A DNA stretch of 64,000 nt from Flectonema sp. DT1601 (taxonomy: Eukaryota; Euglenozoa; Diplonemea; Diplonemida; Diplonemidae). Position 1 is the first letter of the stretch. Each line of letters opens with the position of its first letter. The stretch is from the NCBI GenBank assembly GCA_964019425.1, contig OZ025818.1, forward strand, positions 62,001 through 126,000, in the 5' to 3' direction. Under the pieces are notes generated by a model. The model was not told the origin of the DNA. It saw nothing but the letters and a program-made list of their open reading frames with translations, and did no database searches. Made by a program: the position numbers and the translations under genes. Of this stretch, positions 1-8,891 are shown piece after piece.

Positions 1-378
1 CAGCTGACGATAAGTATCTTCGTTAAGAGGAACTCAAATCAATAAAATAATTCCTCATTTAGTATATTGTGATTACTAAGACTGTGATGAGTGATGTCAT
101 CTGTCTGGTGCAAATGATCATTTTGTTGGGGAAAACCTGTTTAAGAAATTACGTGTTTGTGAGTACATAACATCTCTCAACTTTTTTGGAGTGGCCAAGG
201 AGCCATTAATCGCCCTCGGTGGGAGGTAAGAAAAGAAAATCACTCAAATAAAGAACTTTCTCTTTCCGGTTAGGTGTTAAACAGAAACAATAATGCCACT
301 TAAGAAAATAAGGAAAGGGAACCCCATAGTGAAGAAATGTTTCGATTAGTTTAAAAGGCTAGAAAGTTAACTTATCGT
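1..378. other. AT-rich spacer downstream of the first gene
   Basis: No gene can be supported here. On the minus strand an acceptor-like site followed by a short ATG frame (about 20 codons, hydrophobic) lies near 90-160 and could be the 5' end of the next gene, which would continue beyond the window edge. Nothing further is recognisable. Confidence 0.4.
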
Positions 379-1335
379 CTAAAAATCTTCAAATTTACTT
401 CCCTTCAGAACTTTAACAGTATCAGGAGGAACAACACCGAGTGGGTTAGCTGTCGAGTGGTCTTCAAACCAAACATTAACGTGATGAGAGACAACTCTAA
501 AGAACTGTCTATTTGTATCATTCATAAGAGGAAGTGCTTCATGAGGAGTACAATCAGTAAACCAATACACTTTGTTAGGTTTAACAGTTTTAATAGGAAC
601 GTCATGCTTCCTTTCTAAACGTCTTTCACAAGCCAAGTCAATCTCATTACGGAGGTGAGAAATATCACCATGGCGGCCAACAGCTTCCTTGTCTTTAATT
701 CGAACATCATACATTCTACAAGAATTAGGTACCGATGTAGCCATGTAGATACCTCCCTCACAGACTGTACCTCCTCCCCATGATAGTTCATAACTGCGTC
801 CAAAACCACATCGGTGTTTGGGATGCAAATTTGCAATAGTTCCGGGAGTCTCGATGTGCAATCCAGGTTTTCTTTGTGATGTACCACTCTTAACGAATGA
901 TTCTTGAATTGTTAAGTAACACACTTCACTGCGATCTAAACCCCAACAGGAATCTATTAAAGGTAAGTAGCCGTGGTACTCTTCAGGAATCAATTGGGGT
1001 TTGTCTGGAATAAATGGCATCATGTTAATATTAATACCCGTCTGTAGAGGAAACCTCACATACTTGCTCCCTTCCATTACAGATGAATTGAATGAAGTAT
1101 ACTGAATCAAGTCATCGACTCTCTTCTTTGCTAAGTTTTTCTGGTTTATCACCATCTCTAATTCCATGTTTGGTTCTATTTGACTTGCTTTGACATCCTC
1201 TCCAGCATACACAAGATCAAAGGTTTCGTTATCTTCATCAAGTTCGTCTTTTATCGACTTCACTGAACTCCCAACAGGGATGTCGATTGAACGCATTTCT
1301 CCGTCCATTTGGCGAATAAAAATTGGGAACGACAT
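379..1335 (-). CDS. Ubiquitin-like domain plus putative Fe/2-oxoglutarate-dioxygenase-like protein
   Basis: The protein has 318 residues. I start it at the ATG at 1333-1335, because a YAG acceptor lies about 22 bases upstream and the in-frame codons before it read as non-coding leader. Residues 1-75 look like a ubiquitin-like fold: short beta strands, then an acidic helix (SIKDELDED) and a YAGEDV turn. The rest resembles a double-stranded beta-helix oxygenase, with HIE (H160, E162), a second His in TPHEALPL (H265) and an Arg about ten residues later (R276 or R280). That is the usual H-x-E...H...R order for iron and 2-oxoglutarate. The dioxygenase reading rests on motif order only, and no family member was recognised by name. 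It has no signal peptide, so a cytosolic or nuclear site is likely. A ubiquitin-like N terminus also occurs on the LRR gene at 31.5 kb. Confidence 0.6.
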   Translation of the reverse strand: MSFPIFIRQMDGEMRSIDIPVGSSVKSIKDELDEDNETFDLVYAGEDVKASQIEPNMELEMVINQKNLAKKRVDDLIQYTSFNSSVMEGSKYVRFPLQTGININMMPFIPDKPQLIPEEYHGYLPLIDSCWGLDRSEVCYLTIQESFVKSGTSQRKPGLHIETPGTIANLHPKHRCGFGRSYELSWGGGTVCEGGIYMATSVPNSCRMYDVRIKDKEAVGRHGDISHLRNEIDLACERRLERKHDVPIKTVKPNKVYWFTDCTPHEALPLMNDTNRQFFRVVSHHVNVWFEDHSTANPLGVVPPDTVKVLKGSKFEDF

Positions 1336-1368
1336 TTTTTGGCTTTTTGCGATAGACTCTACAACAGA
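1333..1368 (-). promoter_or_regulatory. 3' splice acceptor fixing the start of the ubiquitin-like/oxygenase gene
   Basis: On the minus strand a T-rich stretch ends in TTCTGTTGTAG with a second AG directly after it, at 1357-1360. The ATG follows after about 22 bases. Codons upstream of this site would not be in a mature mRNA, so the ATG at 1335 is preferred over an upstream in-frame start at 1497. Confidence 0.55.
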
Positions 1369-1895
1369 AATGAAAACCAGTAAAACCATCGTCTCCAAAC
1401 GAAGTAATGTTTCTAAAAAAAATGAGTCTCCAAAAAATGCCATCATTTTATTTTTTACTGCTGAGAAACAAAATAGACAACTTCTACCAGTTAGCAAAGT
1501 AGAATGGATTGCTTTCTTCTTTTCCTTTTAAAAATCTTTCAAAAGCGATCGTATCTCACAAAAGATTAAACATCCCAACGGATGTGATTGGAATGCAGTC
1601 AGAACTACAGGAAACTAATAATAAGTTCAGAAAGCAACTTACCAGAATACACTTCAAAGTTACTCTCCAGTAGGATTATTCATCGCTGGTATGCGGCGAG
1701 AACAATCGAAACGACTAGTGTCAGTTAGGATGTGACAACAAGTTCGTTATAACTACCGTTGGAAGTATTGGATGGCTTTTAACAAATAAAACTTTTTGAA
1801 CTCATTTGTGAGGATGTTTGTAAATAGCGAAGGATAGTAAGGAAAGCTTCGCAAGAGTCTTTCTGTGTTTGTACTGTTATTAAATGAATGCTCTA
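1336..1895. other. Spacer between oxygenase-like gene and OS-9-like gene
   Basis: This 560-base interval holds the 5' leader and acceptor of the gene at 379-1335 and the 3' untranslated region of the OS-9-like gene. No further coding or RNA feature was seen. Confidence 0.4.
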
Positions 1896-2612
1896 TTAAA
1901 CATTCATCTGATAGCAAGGAATAACACTGACGTCCTTCTCCGAATTCGGATGTGTAACAGGACAGAGATCGTCAACATCAACGACAACGAGGTAAGAACA
2001 AGTTCGAATCTCTTTGAGAGACATTCCAAGTTCCTTAGAAGCCTGAGGCTCTGAACCGAGATTAGGACAGCGATAATTAATAATTGTTGTTCGGGGTAGT
2101 CCAGTTATGTCACAAATATCACCCGATGTGAAGTTTGATGAATAGAAAATATTTAATCCATCACGATGAAGTGTTAAGTCTGAACTACCTTTTCCTAAAA
2201 AGTGTTTCGGATGAACATTTCCTTTTGGATCCATATGGAATTGAGTCACATGTTTCTGATGACAGTACTCGTAAGTCCACCAACCTTCAACCAGAATAAT
2301 ACATTTCTCATTCAACCTTTTTGTGATTACAGCTACTCCAGCAGCATGAAGCACTGCATCTGTTGTCTCTTTCTTCTTCCCCTTCTCGTTTTCATTCTCG
2401 ATTTTACAGCGATAAAGTGTTCCATTTTGAAGTTTCATTAATCTGTATCCGTCATTTGGTTGTTTGTACTCGTCAGTTGTTGTGTGTACTTCATCTCTAA
2501 CATCAACACGATAATTAATACTTTGTTCTTGTTTAGTACTGCAGCTTACAGTTTGTGTTCCAACTGTAATAACCAACACAACAACAATCCAAAATGATTC
2601 GACCAAGGACAT
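1896..2612 (-). CDS. OS-9/Yos9-type ER lectin (MRH domain)
   Basis: This 238-residue secretory protein starts at the ATG at 2610-2612. A signal peptide follows (residues 1-25, SFWIVVVLVITVG core, cleavage near VSCS). The rest is a mannose-6-phosphate-receptor-homology domain. Paired cysteines fall at about C69, C104/C117, C167/C182 and C205/C217. The mannose-contact residues of OS-9 are all in place: W111-W112 in EGWWTYEYC, Q124, R174, E201 and Y207. In animals and yeast such proteins read trimmed N-glycans on misfolded glycoproteins and pass them to the Hrd1 ligase for ER-associated degradation. At 238 residues it is much shorter than human OS-9 and lacks an obvious HDEL-type tail. An ERLEC1-like or glucosidase-II-beta-like role is the alternative, but the WW pair favours OS-9. 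The next gene upstream in transcription order stops about 97 bases before its ATG. Confidence 0.85.
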   Translation of the reverse strand: MSLVESFWIVVVLVITVGTQTVSCSTKQEQSINYRVDVRDEVHTTTDEYKQPNDGYRLMKLQNGTLYRCKIENENEKGKKKETTDAVLHAAGVAVITKRLNEKCIILVEGWWTYEYCHQKHVTQFHMDPKGNVHPKHFLGKGSSDLTLHRDGLNIFYSSNFTSGDICDITGLPRTTIINYRCPNLGSEPQASKELGMSLKEIRTCSYLVVVDVDDLCPVTHPNSEKDVSVIPCYQMNV

Positions 2613-2645
2613 TTTATATACGACTTTCTGAATGAATGAAATATT
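2610..2645 (-). promoter_or_regulatory. 3' splice acceptor before the OS-9-like gene
   Basis: On the minus strand TTTCATTCATTCAG ends at 2628, and 15 bases later comes the ATG that gives a clean signal peptide. An in-frame ATG at 2654 lies upstream of the acceptor and would add 14 residues that spoil the signal peptide, so it is rejected. Confidence 0.6.
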
Positions 2646-2708
2646 ATGTGGCACTCTTGCATAGCAGTAATGAGTCAGCCTGGAAAGACCAAAATCTTTA
2701 TCGATAAT

Positions 2709-3056
2709 TTACGACAGAGAACTCGATGTGTAATAAAATGAAGTTACGATCGCATTTCCTCCACTCGGGTCGTGTAAAACAATTGAAAAAGTTTCCGAAG
2801 ACGGTTCCACAACACAAAAAGCTGTCGTAATATCTGATGGGGTGATGTGAATTTGTTTTAAATTCTCTTCCGTAGTACTGCCGTAAATGTACCTCGTGTA
2901 CCTTCCTCCATTCTGTTCAGTCATAGTTGTGCCAGAGCAAGTTGAAGAACAACTGAATGAGTAGCCGACAGCTGTAGTTTTCAACGTAAACTGAACAGTT
3001 GCTTCAGTTTTACTTATTAACATCAACAACAAGACGAGTAGTAGTGATGATTTCAT
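2709..3056 (-). CDS. Small secreted protein of unknown function
   Basis: The 115-residue protein begins with a textbook signal peptide (MKSSLLLVLLLMLISKTEA). The mature part is rich in Thr and Ser, with cysteines in SFSCSSTCSG and near AFCVVEPSS. This suggests a small extracellular beta-rich domain with one or two disulfides. I do not recognise a family. A YAG acceptor (CACACACAG) sits 16 bases before the ATG at 3054-3056. The stop codon is under 100 bases from the start of the OS-9-like gene, and that tight head-to-tail spacing fits processing from a shared precursor. Confidence 0.7.
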   Translation of the reverse strand: MKSSLLLVLLLMLISKTEATVQFTLKTTAVGYSFSCSSTCSGTTMTEQNGGRYTRYIYGSTTEENLKQIHITPSDITTAFCVVEPSSETFSIVLHDPSGGNAIVTSFYYTSSSLS

Positions 3057-3393
3057 TTTATAACAATCAACCCTGTGTGTGTGTTATGAGGTACTTGTGA
3101 CGTATTAATTACCTTCTGTTGTAATAACAGCAGCCAACATATCTAATCAGACGACACATTATTAAAATACTTTTGCTGGTTAATATAAAAATAACTTACA
3201 TTTGACTCACTTCAAGACAACTCATTTTAGACCATCTTCAGGTCTGATGTAAATAACAACGAGAGTATGGATAGATGATTGAAGTTAAATGTGAGGGGCT
3301 CACAGCTCCTCGTAATAAAGTAACGAGATAAGTTAGAATAACGCTACTGGTTACAAACAGGTAGTCAACTCATTAACATGGTAGCTGACGGTG

Positions 3394-3999
3394 TTAGAGT
3401 TTCTTCTTCCCCCATTTCGCCATCAGAAGATTTTCAATTCCGGCAACGTTTTCTTTTTTACGTCTTTTTAGATCGCTACGCTTCTTATTCAATTCGTCGT
3501 CTTTCTTCCGTTTTTCCTTTTCAACGTTTTCTTTTTCGATGGCTGCCTTTTGCCCCTCTTCGATTCTAAGTTTAACAGCTTCCTCAGAATGCAGTTCAGA
3601 ACTCTTTTTCATTTCACTTTCTAAGTCCTCCTTTCGAGTGTCTTTCATGTTGACAATAATTCCACCTCCGCTGGTTTCTTCTTTGACGCCATAAATTGAT
3701 AACAGCGCTGATACAGGCTTTTCTTGTGGTACAAATTCTTGGGGTTCGTCAGCGTTGACGATCTCCGTTTCCGGTCTGTCAGGTCGCGGTGGACCTTCGA
3801 AAGGAGTTCTATCCCTCGCTCTGGTTATAAAACAGTTCGTTCGGCAGAAATAAAACGCCGCCTCCTTTTTTGGGTTCCAATACTCAACCCAGTCATCTTT
3901 TGCACGAAGTCGAGTACATCCAATTGAGACTCGTTCTTCTTCTTCTTCAATAAAGGCTCGGCGTTGTGCACGACTCTGCTGTGCTACTGTTGTTGACAT
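3394..3999 (-). CDS. WW-like domain, charged coiled-coil protein
   Basis: I start this 201-residue protein at the ATG at 3997-3999, because the acceptor ACAAACAG lies 17 bases upstream. An earlier in-frame ATG at 4062 is outside the presumed mRNA. After an acidic EEEEER stretch comes a WW-like motif (DDWVEYWNPKKEAAFYF, then TPFEGPP), which keeps the first Trp, the aromatic pair and the final Pro but lacks the second signature Trp. The C-terminal half is very rich in Lys and Glu, probably a single long helix, and ends LLMAKWGKKKL. WW plus charged helix is typical of proteins linked to splicing or transcription complexes, but that is analogy only. No signal peptide is present. Confidence 0.65.
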   Translation of the reverse strand: MSTTVAQQSRAQRRAFIEEEEERVSIGCTRLRAKDDWVEYWNPKKEAAFYFCRTNCFITRARDRTPFEGPPRPDRPETEIVNADEPQEFVPQEKPVSALLSIYGVKEETSGGGIIVNMKDTRKEDLESEMKKSSELHSEEAVKLRIEEGQKAAIEKENVEKEKRKKDDELNKKRSDLKRRKKENVAGIENLLMAKWGKKKL

Positions 4000-4035
4000 T
4001 ATTTTAAGGGAAAGTACTGTTTGTGAAAATAATAA
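3997..4035 (-). promoter_or_regulatory. 3' splice acceptor fixing the WW-like gene start
   Basis: On the minus strand ATTATTTTCACAAACAG ends at 4017. The first downstream ATG is 3999, which opens the WW-like reading frame. Confidence 0.6.
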
Positions 4036-4962
4036 TTTCTTATGCGCTGGCAGGTATTTCAAATAATCTTAATGCCGTCACGTGTTTCTTCATAATGCTG
4101 TCTGCTGTAACAGATAAATGAAATAGTTGTTGTTGAACTACCTAAACACGCAAGGAGGGGATAACTAGTGAAAGATAACTGAAGTGTGAAGATACAAAAA
4201 GAATTTCCATAAAAGAAAATATAAAAGGAAGGGGAAAGCACAGATATCAACACCGACACGACAACCTGCCCAAGCGGACAAGAGAGGCCTTAAAATTGTG
4301 CAGTGCAATATTTCGTTTCTGTAACCTCAGTTGCTTCAATGACTCGTAATTTTCGCTCCTTAAGAAGAAGGAATCTGTTTAGGTTGCTCACTGAGTCCTC
4401 ACATCTCTTTTAGAAAAAAAAAAAAAAAAAAAAAAAAAACTCCCTTGCCCGCAAAAGGTAGGGAAAAGGTGGCTCCCACCCAGTATTTATGAGTTGGGAA
4501 GGCTAATTCAAGACTAAATAATATGAAAAAAAACTGCAAAACAACAAACACACTTTACAAAACTGTGTGTCTCCACAACTTAGAGCATTCTCACAGTAGT
4601 TGGCAAGATGAAAGAGCTGACGTACTGGGAAGGGAGTGGGCAGATGTTTTCTTTTCTTGGGTGGATTTTTCTTTATCCCAAACAAGAGTCACCGTAAGGA
4701 ATCTTTTGCAGTAAAACTATCAGCAGTTTGGCAACTCGCTGCCATTGCAATGAAAGTCGACAAAATAAATAAAATAAAATAAGAGTTTTGAAAATATTTG
4801 TCTGAGGTTGCCGAACTGCTGCCTTTTGCACTCATTTTAGTTTCATCCCACAACTACTTCCTGGGTGAAATGAGTAATTCCTTCCTTCTTGTGAACTTTT
4901 GTCTTTGACTTTACTTTTTTTTTTTTCATTCCATTTCCTAATTCCCCTACAAACACAAGCAG
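4017..4962. other. Spacer with A-tract; no supported gene
   Basis: This interval contains a 27-base A-tract at 4413-4439. Both strands have a short open frame near 4500-4710. The minus one encodes a Cys-containing stretch (NYCENALSCGDTQFCKVC) but has no acceptable ATG or flanking splice signals that I could join. Nothing else was seen. Confidence 0.35.
4413..4439. repeat. A homopolymer, 27 bases
   Basis: An uninterrupted run of A on the plus strand, typical of the many homopolymers in every spacer of this window. Confidence 0.9.
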
Positions 4963-5166
4963 CTACAAGAGGTCTTGATACGCATGACTGCCTACAGAAA
5001 CGCTGGAGAGGTGAGCACCTGCACCGTAATTTCTGAGGTAATTTTTCATACACTTGGATTTCTTGTAGTTTGCACCAGCAGTAGTATGTCTTTCTGTTTT
5101 ATTCGGGGGCGACTGGAGGGGCATATATAAAACTCGCACAAAGTAACCCAGGGGAGAGGATCGCAT
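4963..5166 (-). CDS. Possible small protein (67 residues), unknown
   Basis: A 67-codon frame opens at the ATG at 5164-5166. It has an AG acceptor only a few bases upstream (TTTCACTAAAG), the same arrangement as the firmly called genes. The product is basic, with a somewhat hydrophobic N-terminal stretch (LGYFVRVLYMPLQSP) and a polar tail (YKKSKCMKNYLRNYGAGAH). The size and character would suit a small mitochondrial or membrane-associated subunit, but I recognise no family. The interval is less AT-rich than the surrounding spacer. A second overlapping minus frame (4832-5053) looks like a shadow. The frame could also be chance. Confidence 0.4.
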   Translation of the reverse strand: MRSSPLGYFVRVLYMPLQSPPNKTERHTTAGANYKKSKCMKNYLRNYGAGAHLSSVSVGSHAYQDLL

Positions 5167-5352
5167 TTTCTCTTTAGTGAAAGACTTTTTTTTTTTTTTT
5201 TTTTTTGGAACAGGTTTTTTTTTTTTAAAATTTTACTTTTACTTTACTTTTTTTTTTTTTTTTTTTAAATTACATTATTTACTCTCTCCCGCGCCTGGTA
5301 CAAAAATTGTTTCTTCTCTCCGTTTGCACTGCTGAAATTATTATTATGTAGT

Positions 5353-5844
5353 TTATTTTGCGGTTGGACGCTTGCAGACTGAGCAGCTAGCAACTCCCTT
5401 CTTCACCCAGCAACCACAGCTGGTACACTTTACCTTTGTTTGCTTTGTGTGGTCAAAAGCCTTCACATCTCTGTGCTGGTGAGTGTTTGCATTGTTGCTG
5501 ACAGTGGTCTTTTCAGCTGGTTTTGGAACAGCAGCAGAGTTTTTCTGTTTTTTTTTGTTTTTTTTTGTCCAAAAAAAAAAAAAAAAATGAAAACAACCAC
5601 TCAGGAGGTAAGAGGAAAATACACATACGCTAGCCTTAGGAGATGCCAACCAATCTTTACCAGCAGGGTGCTTACAGAAAGTGCAATTGCTCCCCTTTGA
5701 AGCCCACATACCACAGCTGGTACACTTTACTTTAGTTTGCTTGGTGTGATCATATGCAGCGTTGTCTCTTATCTGATGATTAGCAGCAGTCTGGTGGTTA
5801 GATCCCTGAGAGAATGGGGTGGCTCCTCCGATTCCGAGAGACAT
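5353..5844 (-). CDS. Duplicated zinc-ribbon protein with one in-frame intron
   Basis: Two near-identical modules are present, each with HTKQTKVKCTSCG followed about nine residues later by CxxCK: a Cys4 zinc ribbon in duplicate. The segment between them on the minus strand, from GTATGTGT at 5628 to AAACAG at 5545, is an 84-base intron in phase 0. Removing it gives a 135-residue protein (exons 5629-5844 and 5353-5544). The intron length is divisible by three and it has no stop, so unspliced RNA would encode an insertion rich in Phe and Lys. The start ATG at 5842-5844 follows the acceptor TAGTTTTTCAG by 22 bases. Short Cys4 ribbons of this type commonly bind RNA or ubiquitin. Function is unknown. 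Confidence 0.7.
   Translation of the reverse strand: MSLGIGGATPFSQGSNHQTAANHQIRDNAAYDHTKQTKVKCTSCGMWASKGSNCTFCKHPAGKDWLASPKASVCVFSSYLLSGCFHFFFFFWTKKNKKKQKNSAAVPKPAEKTTVSNNANTHQHRDVKAFDHTKQTKVKCTSCGCWVKKGVASCSVCKRPTAK
5545..5628 (-). other. Predicted 84-base cis intron in the zinc-ribbon gene
   Basis: The donor is GTATGTGT and the acceptor AAACAG, with a T-tract in between. The A-rich stretch between the T-tract and the AG is unusual. The reason to call it an intron is that it interrupts the linker between two homologous modules with low-complexity Phe/Lys codons. Confidence 0.6.
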
Positions 5845-6208
5845 CTTGTAAGGGTGAGTAGTAAAACTGAAAAACTAAACAAGAAAAGTTAAAATATGAG
5901 TTTACCATATGCTAAATAAACAGTGTACCAAAACAGATCATCTACTCCACAACTTCTCAAACCTGTAATAGAATAGAATAAGAACAGCAAAGTATCTCAG
6001 CAAGAGAAGACACAACGCACTGGAGAAAACAATGTTCTTATTTAATATTACACAAATAACAGTATCACGGGGTAATTACGTAAAAGCTAACTGTTTTCTG
6101 ACACGGTATTTTCCAAACAAGTGGATTTTAGATTGCTGACGACAAAGACGTCAACAAAGGTTTTTTATATTACGTTTCGATGTTTAAGAAGTGCTGAGAT
6201 CCTCACCA
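5845..6208. other. Spacer
   Basis: It holds the leader and acceptor of the zinc-ribbon gene and the 3' end of the YciI-like transcript. Nothing else was seen. Confidence 0.4.
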
Positions 6209-6520
6209 CTAGATGACAACGTTCCAAGCTTTTACATCCCAACTCGTAACAAGACCTCCTTTAACGTATGGGTCTTCTCTGGCGAATTCTTCGACTTCCT
6301 CCTTAGAGGCTTTAAAAATAACTAACGCGCCATCCTCTGCTGGATCGTAAGCTCCTCCCATCTTCAACTTACCCAAATCTTTCCATTTAGTAGCGTGTTC
6401 TAAATGGGCTCCACGGAATGCTGGTCGTTTCTCCATAATGTCAGAGACGTATGAATATCTCAACACGTGGTGAACATCTGGAGTTATAGCAGCCATTCTT
6501 GCGATAGACCTCCTGAACAT
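6209..6520 (-). CDS. YciI-like (YCII-related) small protein
   Basis: This 103-residue protein matches the YciI alpha/beta ferredoxin-like pattern: a first strand (HHVLRYSYV), a helix with R..HLEH, the G-rich turn KLKMGGAYD, strand ALVIFKA, and the signature DPYVKGGLV before the last strand. The conserved Asp of the DPY motif and a His (in HLEH) are the residues usually placed at the putative active site of this family, whose general reaction is unknown. A YAG acceptor lies only 3 bases before the ATG at 6518-6520. Residues 1-8 (MFRRSIAR) are basic and could be a short mitochondrial targeting sequence; if so, the second ATG at 6496 would give a cytosolic form. Confidence 0.8.
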   Translation of the reverse strand: MFRRSIARMAAITPDVHHVLRYSYVSDIMEKRPAFRGAHLEHATKWKDLGKLKMGGAYDPAEDGALVIFKASKEEVEEFAREDPYVKGGLVTSWDVKAWNVVI

Positions 6521-7455
6521 TAACTGTGAATATCTGTTATCAGATGTGATGTATTAGATGCAGTGATACGTTACACATTAGTATGCTTTCGGGTCTTCTC
6601 GTAATGAAAAATTATTTCTTTTTTTTTTCTTACTGTACAAAACATGAGTATCGACTACACAAAAGGAATTTACACGCAACAGAGAGTAAAACATTAATAA
6701 CACCGTCAGCAACTAAGGACGATGATAAAAGAAATGACTATATCTCCCGGAAGCCCCCCAATTTGGATATTTAATGTCTCAGCGACATTTTTTTTTTTTT
6801 TTTTTTTTTTTTTTGAAGGTTAGTAAATCCCTACCTCCAATCAACTTTTCCAATTGGTTGCGAATTTCTTCCCAAACACAAAGGTTCTTTTTTTCTTTTG
6901 TTTTTTTTTTTTCCACAGCTTTTTCGCATAAAAAAACGAGGGAGCATCAGTCACGAATAAGCCTCTTGCGTTCGACTAAAAAAGTGAGAATAACTTCTGA
7001 AGGCGAATCATTACTTTACAACTCTTAACTTCAATCGCTAAGTTTTCTTAATACTGATAATTTCCTTGTCGCTTTTTTTTTTTTGAATATATTGGTTGAA
7101 AATATAAAATACAATATTCTGTAAAAAAAAGTTGCTATGATTTGTCGAATTGTCCAACCACGAACTTAGACAACAATAAATAAATAAAAAAAAAAAAAAA
7201 AAACGCGGTAGAGAGGTAAAACAAACTCATTAGTTTTCAAAATCAAATTCAAAAGAATGAATTACACCAAAAGGATAGATGTTTCTGAACTGTTTTTTAA
7301 ATTTTTCAAAAAAATTTTCAAAAGCACTAATAAAATATCCAACATCATATTGTCAAAACGGTTTATTAAGTGAGATAACCAAAAAAGGGATGTTTCACTC
7401 CTTGAATGAAAAACTCAAACAAAAGCCTAACGGATAAATTCAAACACACCAAAAC

Positions 7456-7492
<37 letters not shown>

Positions 7493-8211
7493 TGCCAATT
7501 ACTATCAGCGTAGTTATTAACTAATTGAAGAAAAGAAAACAGATATTTTTTTTTCTTTTTTTTTTTTTTTCTCCCCTTCCCCCCCTCCTTAAAAAAAATA
7601 AAAAAATTAAATGAAATGAATGCTCTCAAATAATTAATTAGTTAACACCTTATTGAATCCGATAAGAAACTTCTTCGGAGAGTAAAAAGCAATTGTGTGG
7701 TACGATTGCATATGGTCCTTTAAACTTGCAACAAGAACGGTTAGAAAAAAAAGAAATCTCGTGCATTTTGTGTTTTGTAGAAAAATTGCTTCCGACCGTG
7801 CATTCTCTGATGTGAAGTGTCTTGTGAATAATTTTTTTAAAAAAAAAAAAAAAAAACAGATTCTCAGGCAACTAAAGAACTGATTAAAAAAGTTTTTTTT
7901 TTTTTTTTTTTTTTTTTGTTGCCTTTGCACTTTAGTGCAAAAACCAGAACCCGAGGGGAAACAAAAAAACCAAACCAACTACGGTATAAAAAAAAAAAAA
8001 TGAAAACTGTGAATTTAGGGAAAGCGGCGAAATCCCATAGCAGCCAGCAGTAAACTGAAGGTAGACGACACTAATAACGTGCAGTAATACAAACAACTTC
8101 AAATAGTTGCCACTAAGAGGAAGCAAAACTGCTCTCTTAACAAGTATGATGATTCCCAAATGAAAGTAAACAGGGAAAGACGAGGTAAACAAAACTAATA
8201 CCAGATCACTG

Positions 8212-8243
<32 letters not shown>

Positions 8244-8891
8244 AAACTTCTTGTCATCCACAGTTGCAGCTGAAAGAAAATCGTAAAATTACACACAATC
8301 TTAACGGGCTTTGCATCGCCGTTTTGAAGGTTTCTCAGGTACAAAAAAAAAAGGATAAATTTCACTTTCTTTTCATTTTTTTTTTTTCCCCACTTTTTTT
8401 TTTTAATAGTATTTATCAACGGAAATATAAAAAAAAAAAAAATTTAAAAAATAAGTCAACCGGTTACAATGAAGAGGAGGAACATATGAACGAAGAAAAT
8501 TAAGCTAACCAGTTTTACTAGTTTTTGAATTAAAACAACCAATACACTTTATTATTAAACAGTTTTCGAGAAAGCCACGAAACTAAGATTTCTAAAAACT
8601 TCCGTGACCACGATAAAGAAAACAGTTGCATTACTGCCTCTGTCGCAGTACAATTCTCGGAGGTTAAAAAAAAAAAAAAAAAATGTCAATTTCAACTCCC
8701 TTCCCTTCTCCATATTTCTTATTTTTATTTTATTTTATGTTTTTTTTTTTCAACCGAAACATCGGTCGTTAAGAGAAAACAAATAATTCATTAATTCCTT
8801 ACCAACCTCTTGATTTCCTTTTTTTTTCAATGAGGAACGGTACTTTTTTTTTTATTTATTGTAGCTAATGATTTAATCAAGCATGAGCTGT
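6521..8891. other. Homopolymer-rich gene-free spacer
   Basis: About 2.4 kb is dominated by A- and T-runs of 8-34 bases, including A34 at 7457-7490 and A29 at 8212-8240. All open frames on both strands are poly-Phe or poly-Lys artefacts of these runs. It presumably contains the 3' untranslated region of the phosphatase gene and the region before the YciI-like gene. Confidence 0.5.
7457..7490. repeat. A homopolymer, 34 bases
   Basis: One of the longest uninterrupted A-runs of the window, in the spacer downstream of the inositol phosphatase gene. Confidence 0.9.

Noticed and set aside
7366-8419. Multiple overlapping frames rich in Phe or Lys on both strands
   Set aside because: They are translations of homopolymers with no start context, domains or codon pattern of a gene.
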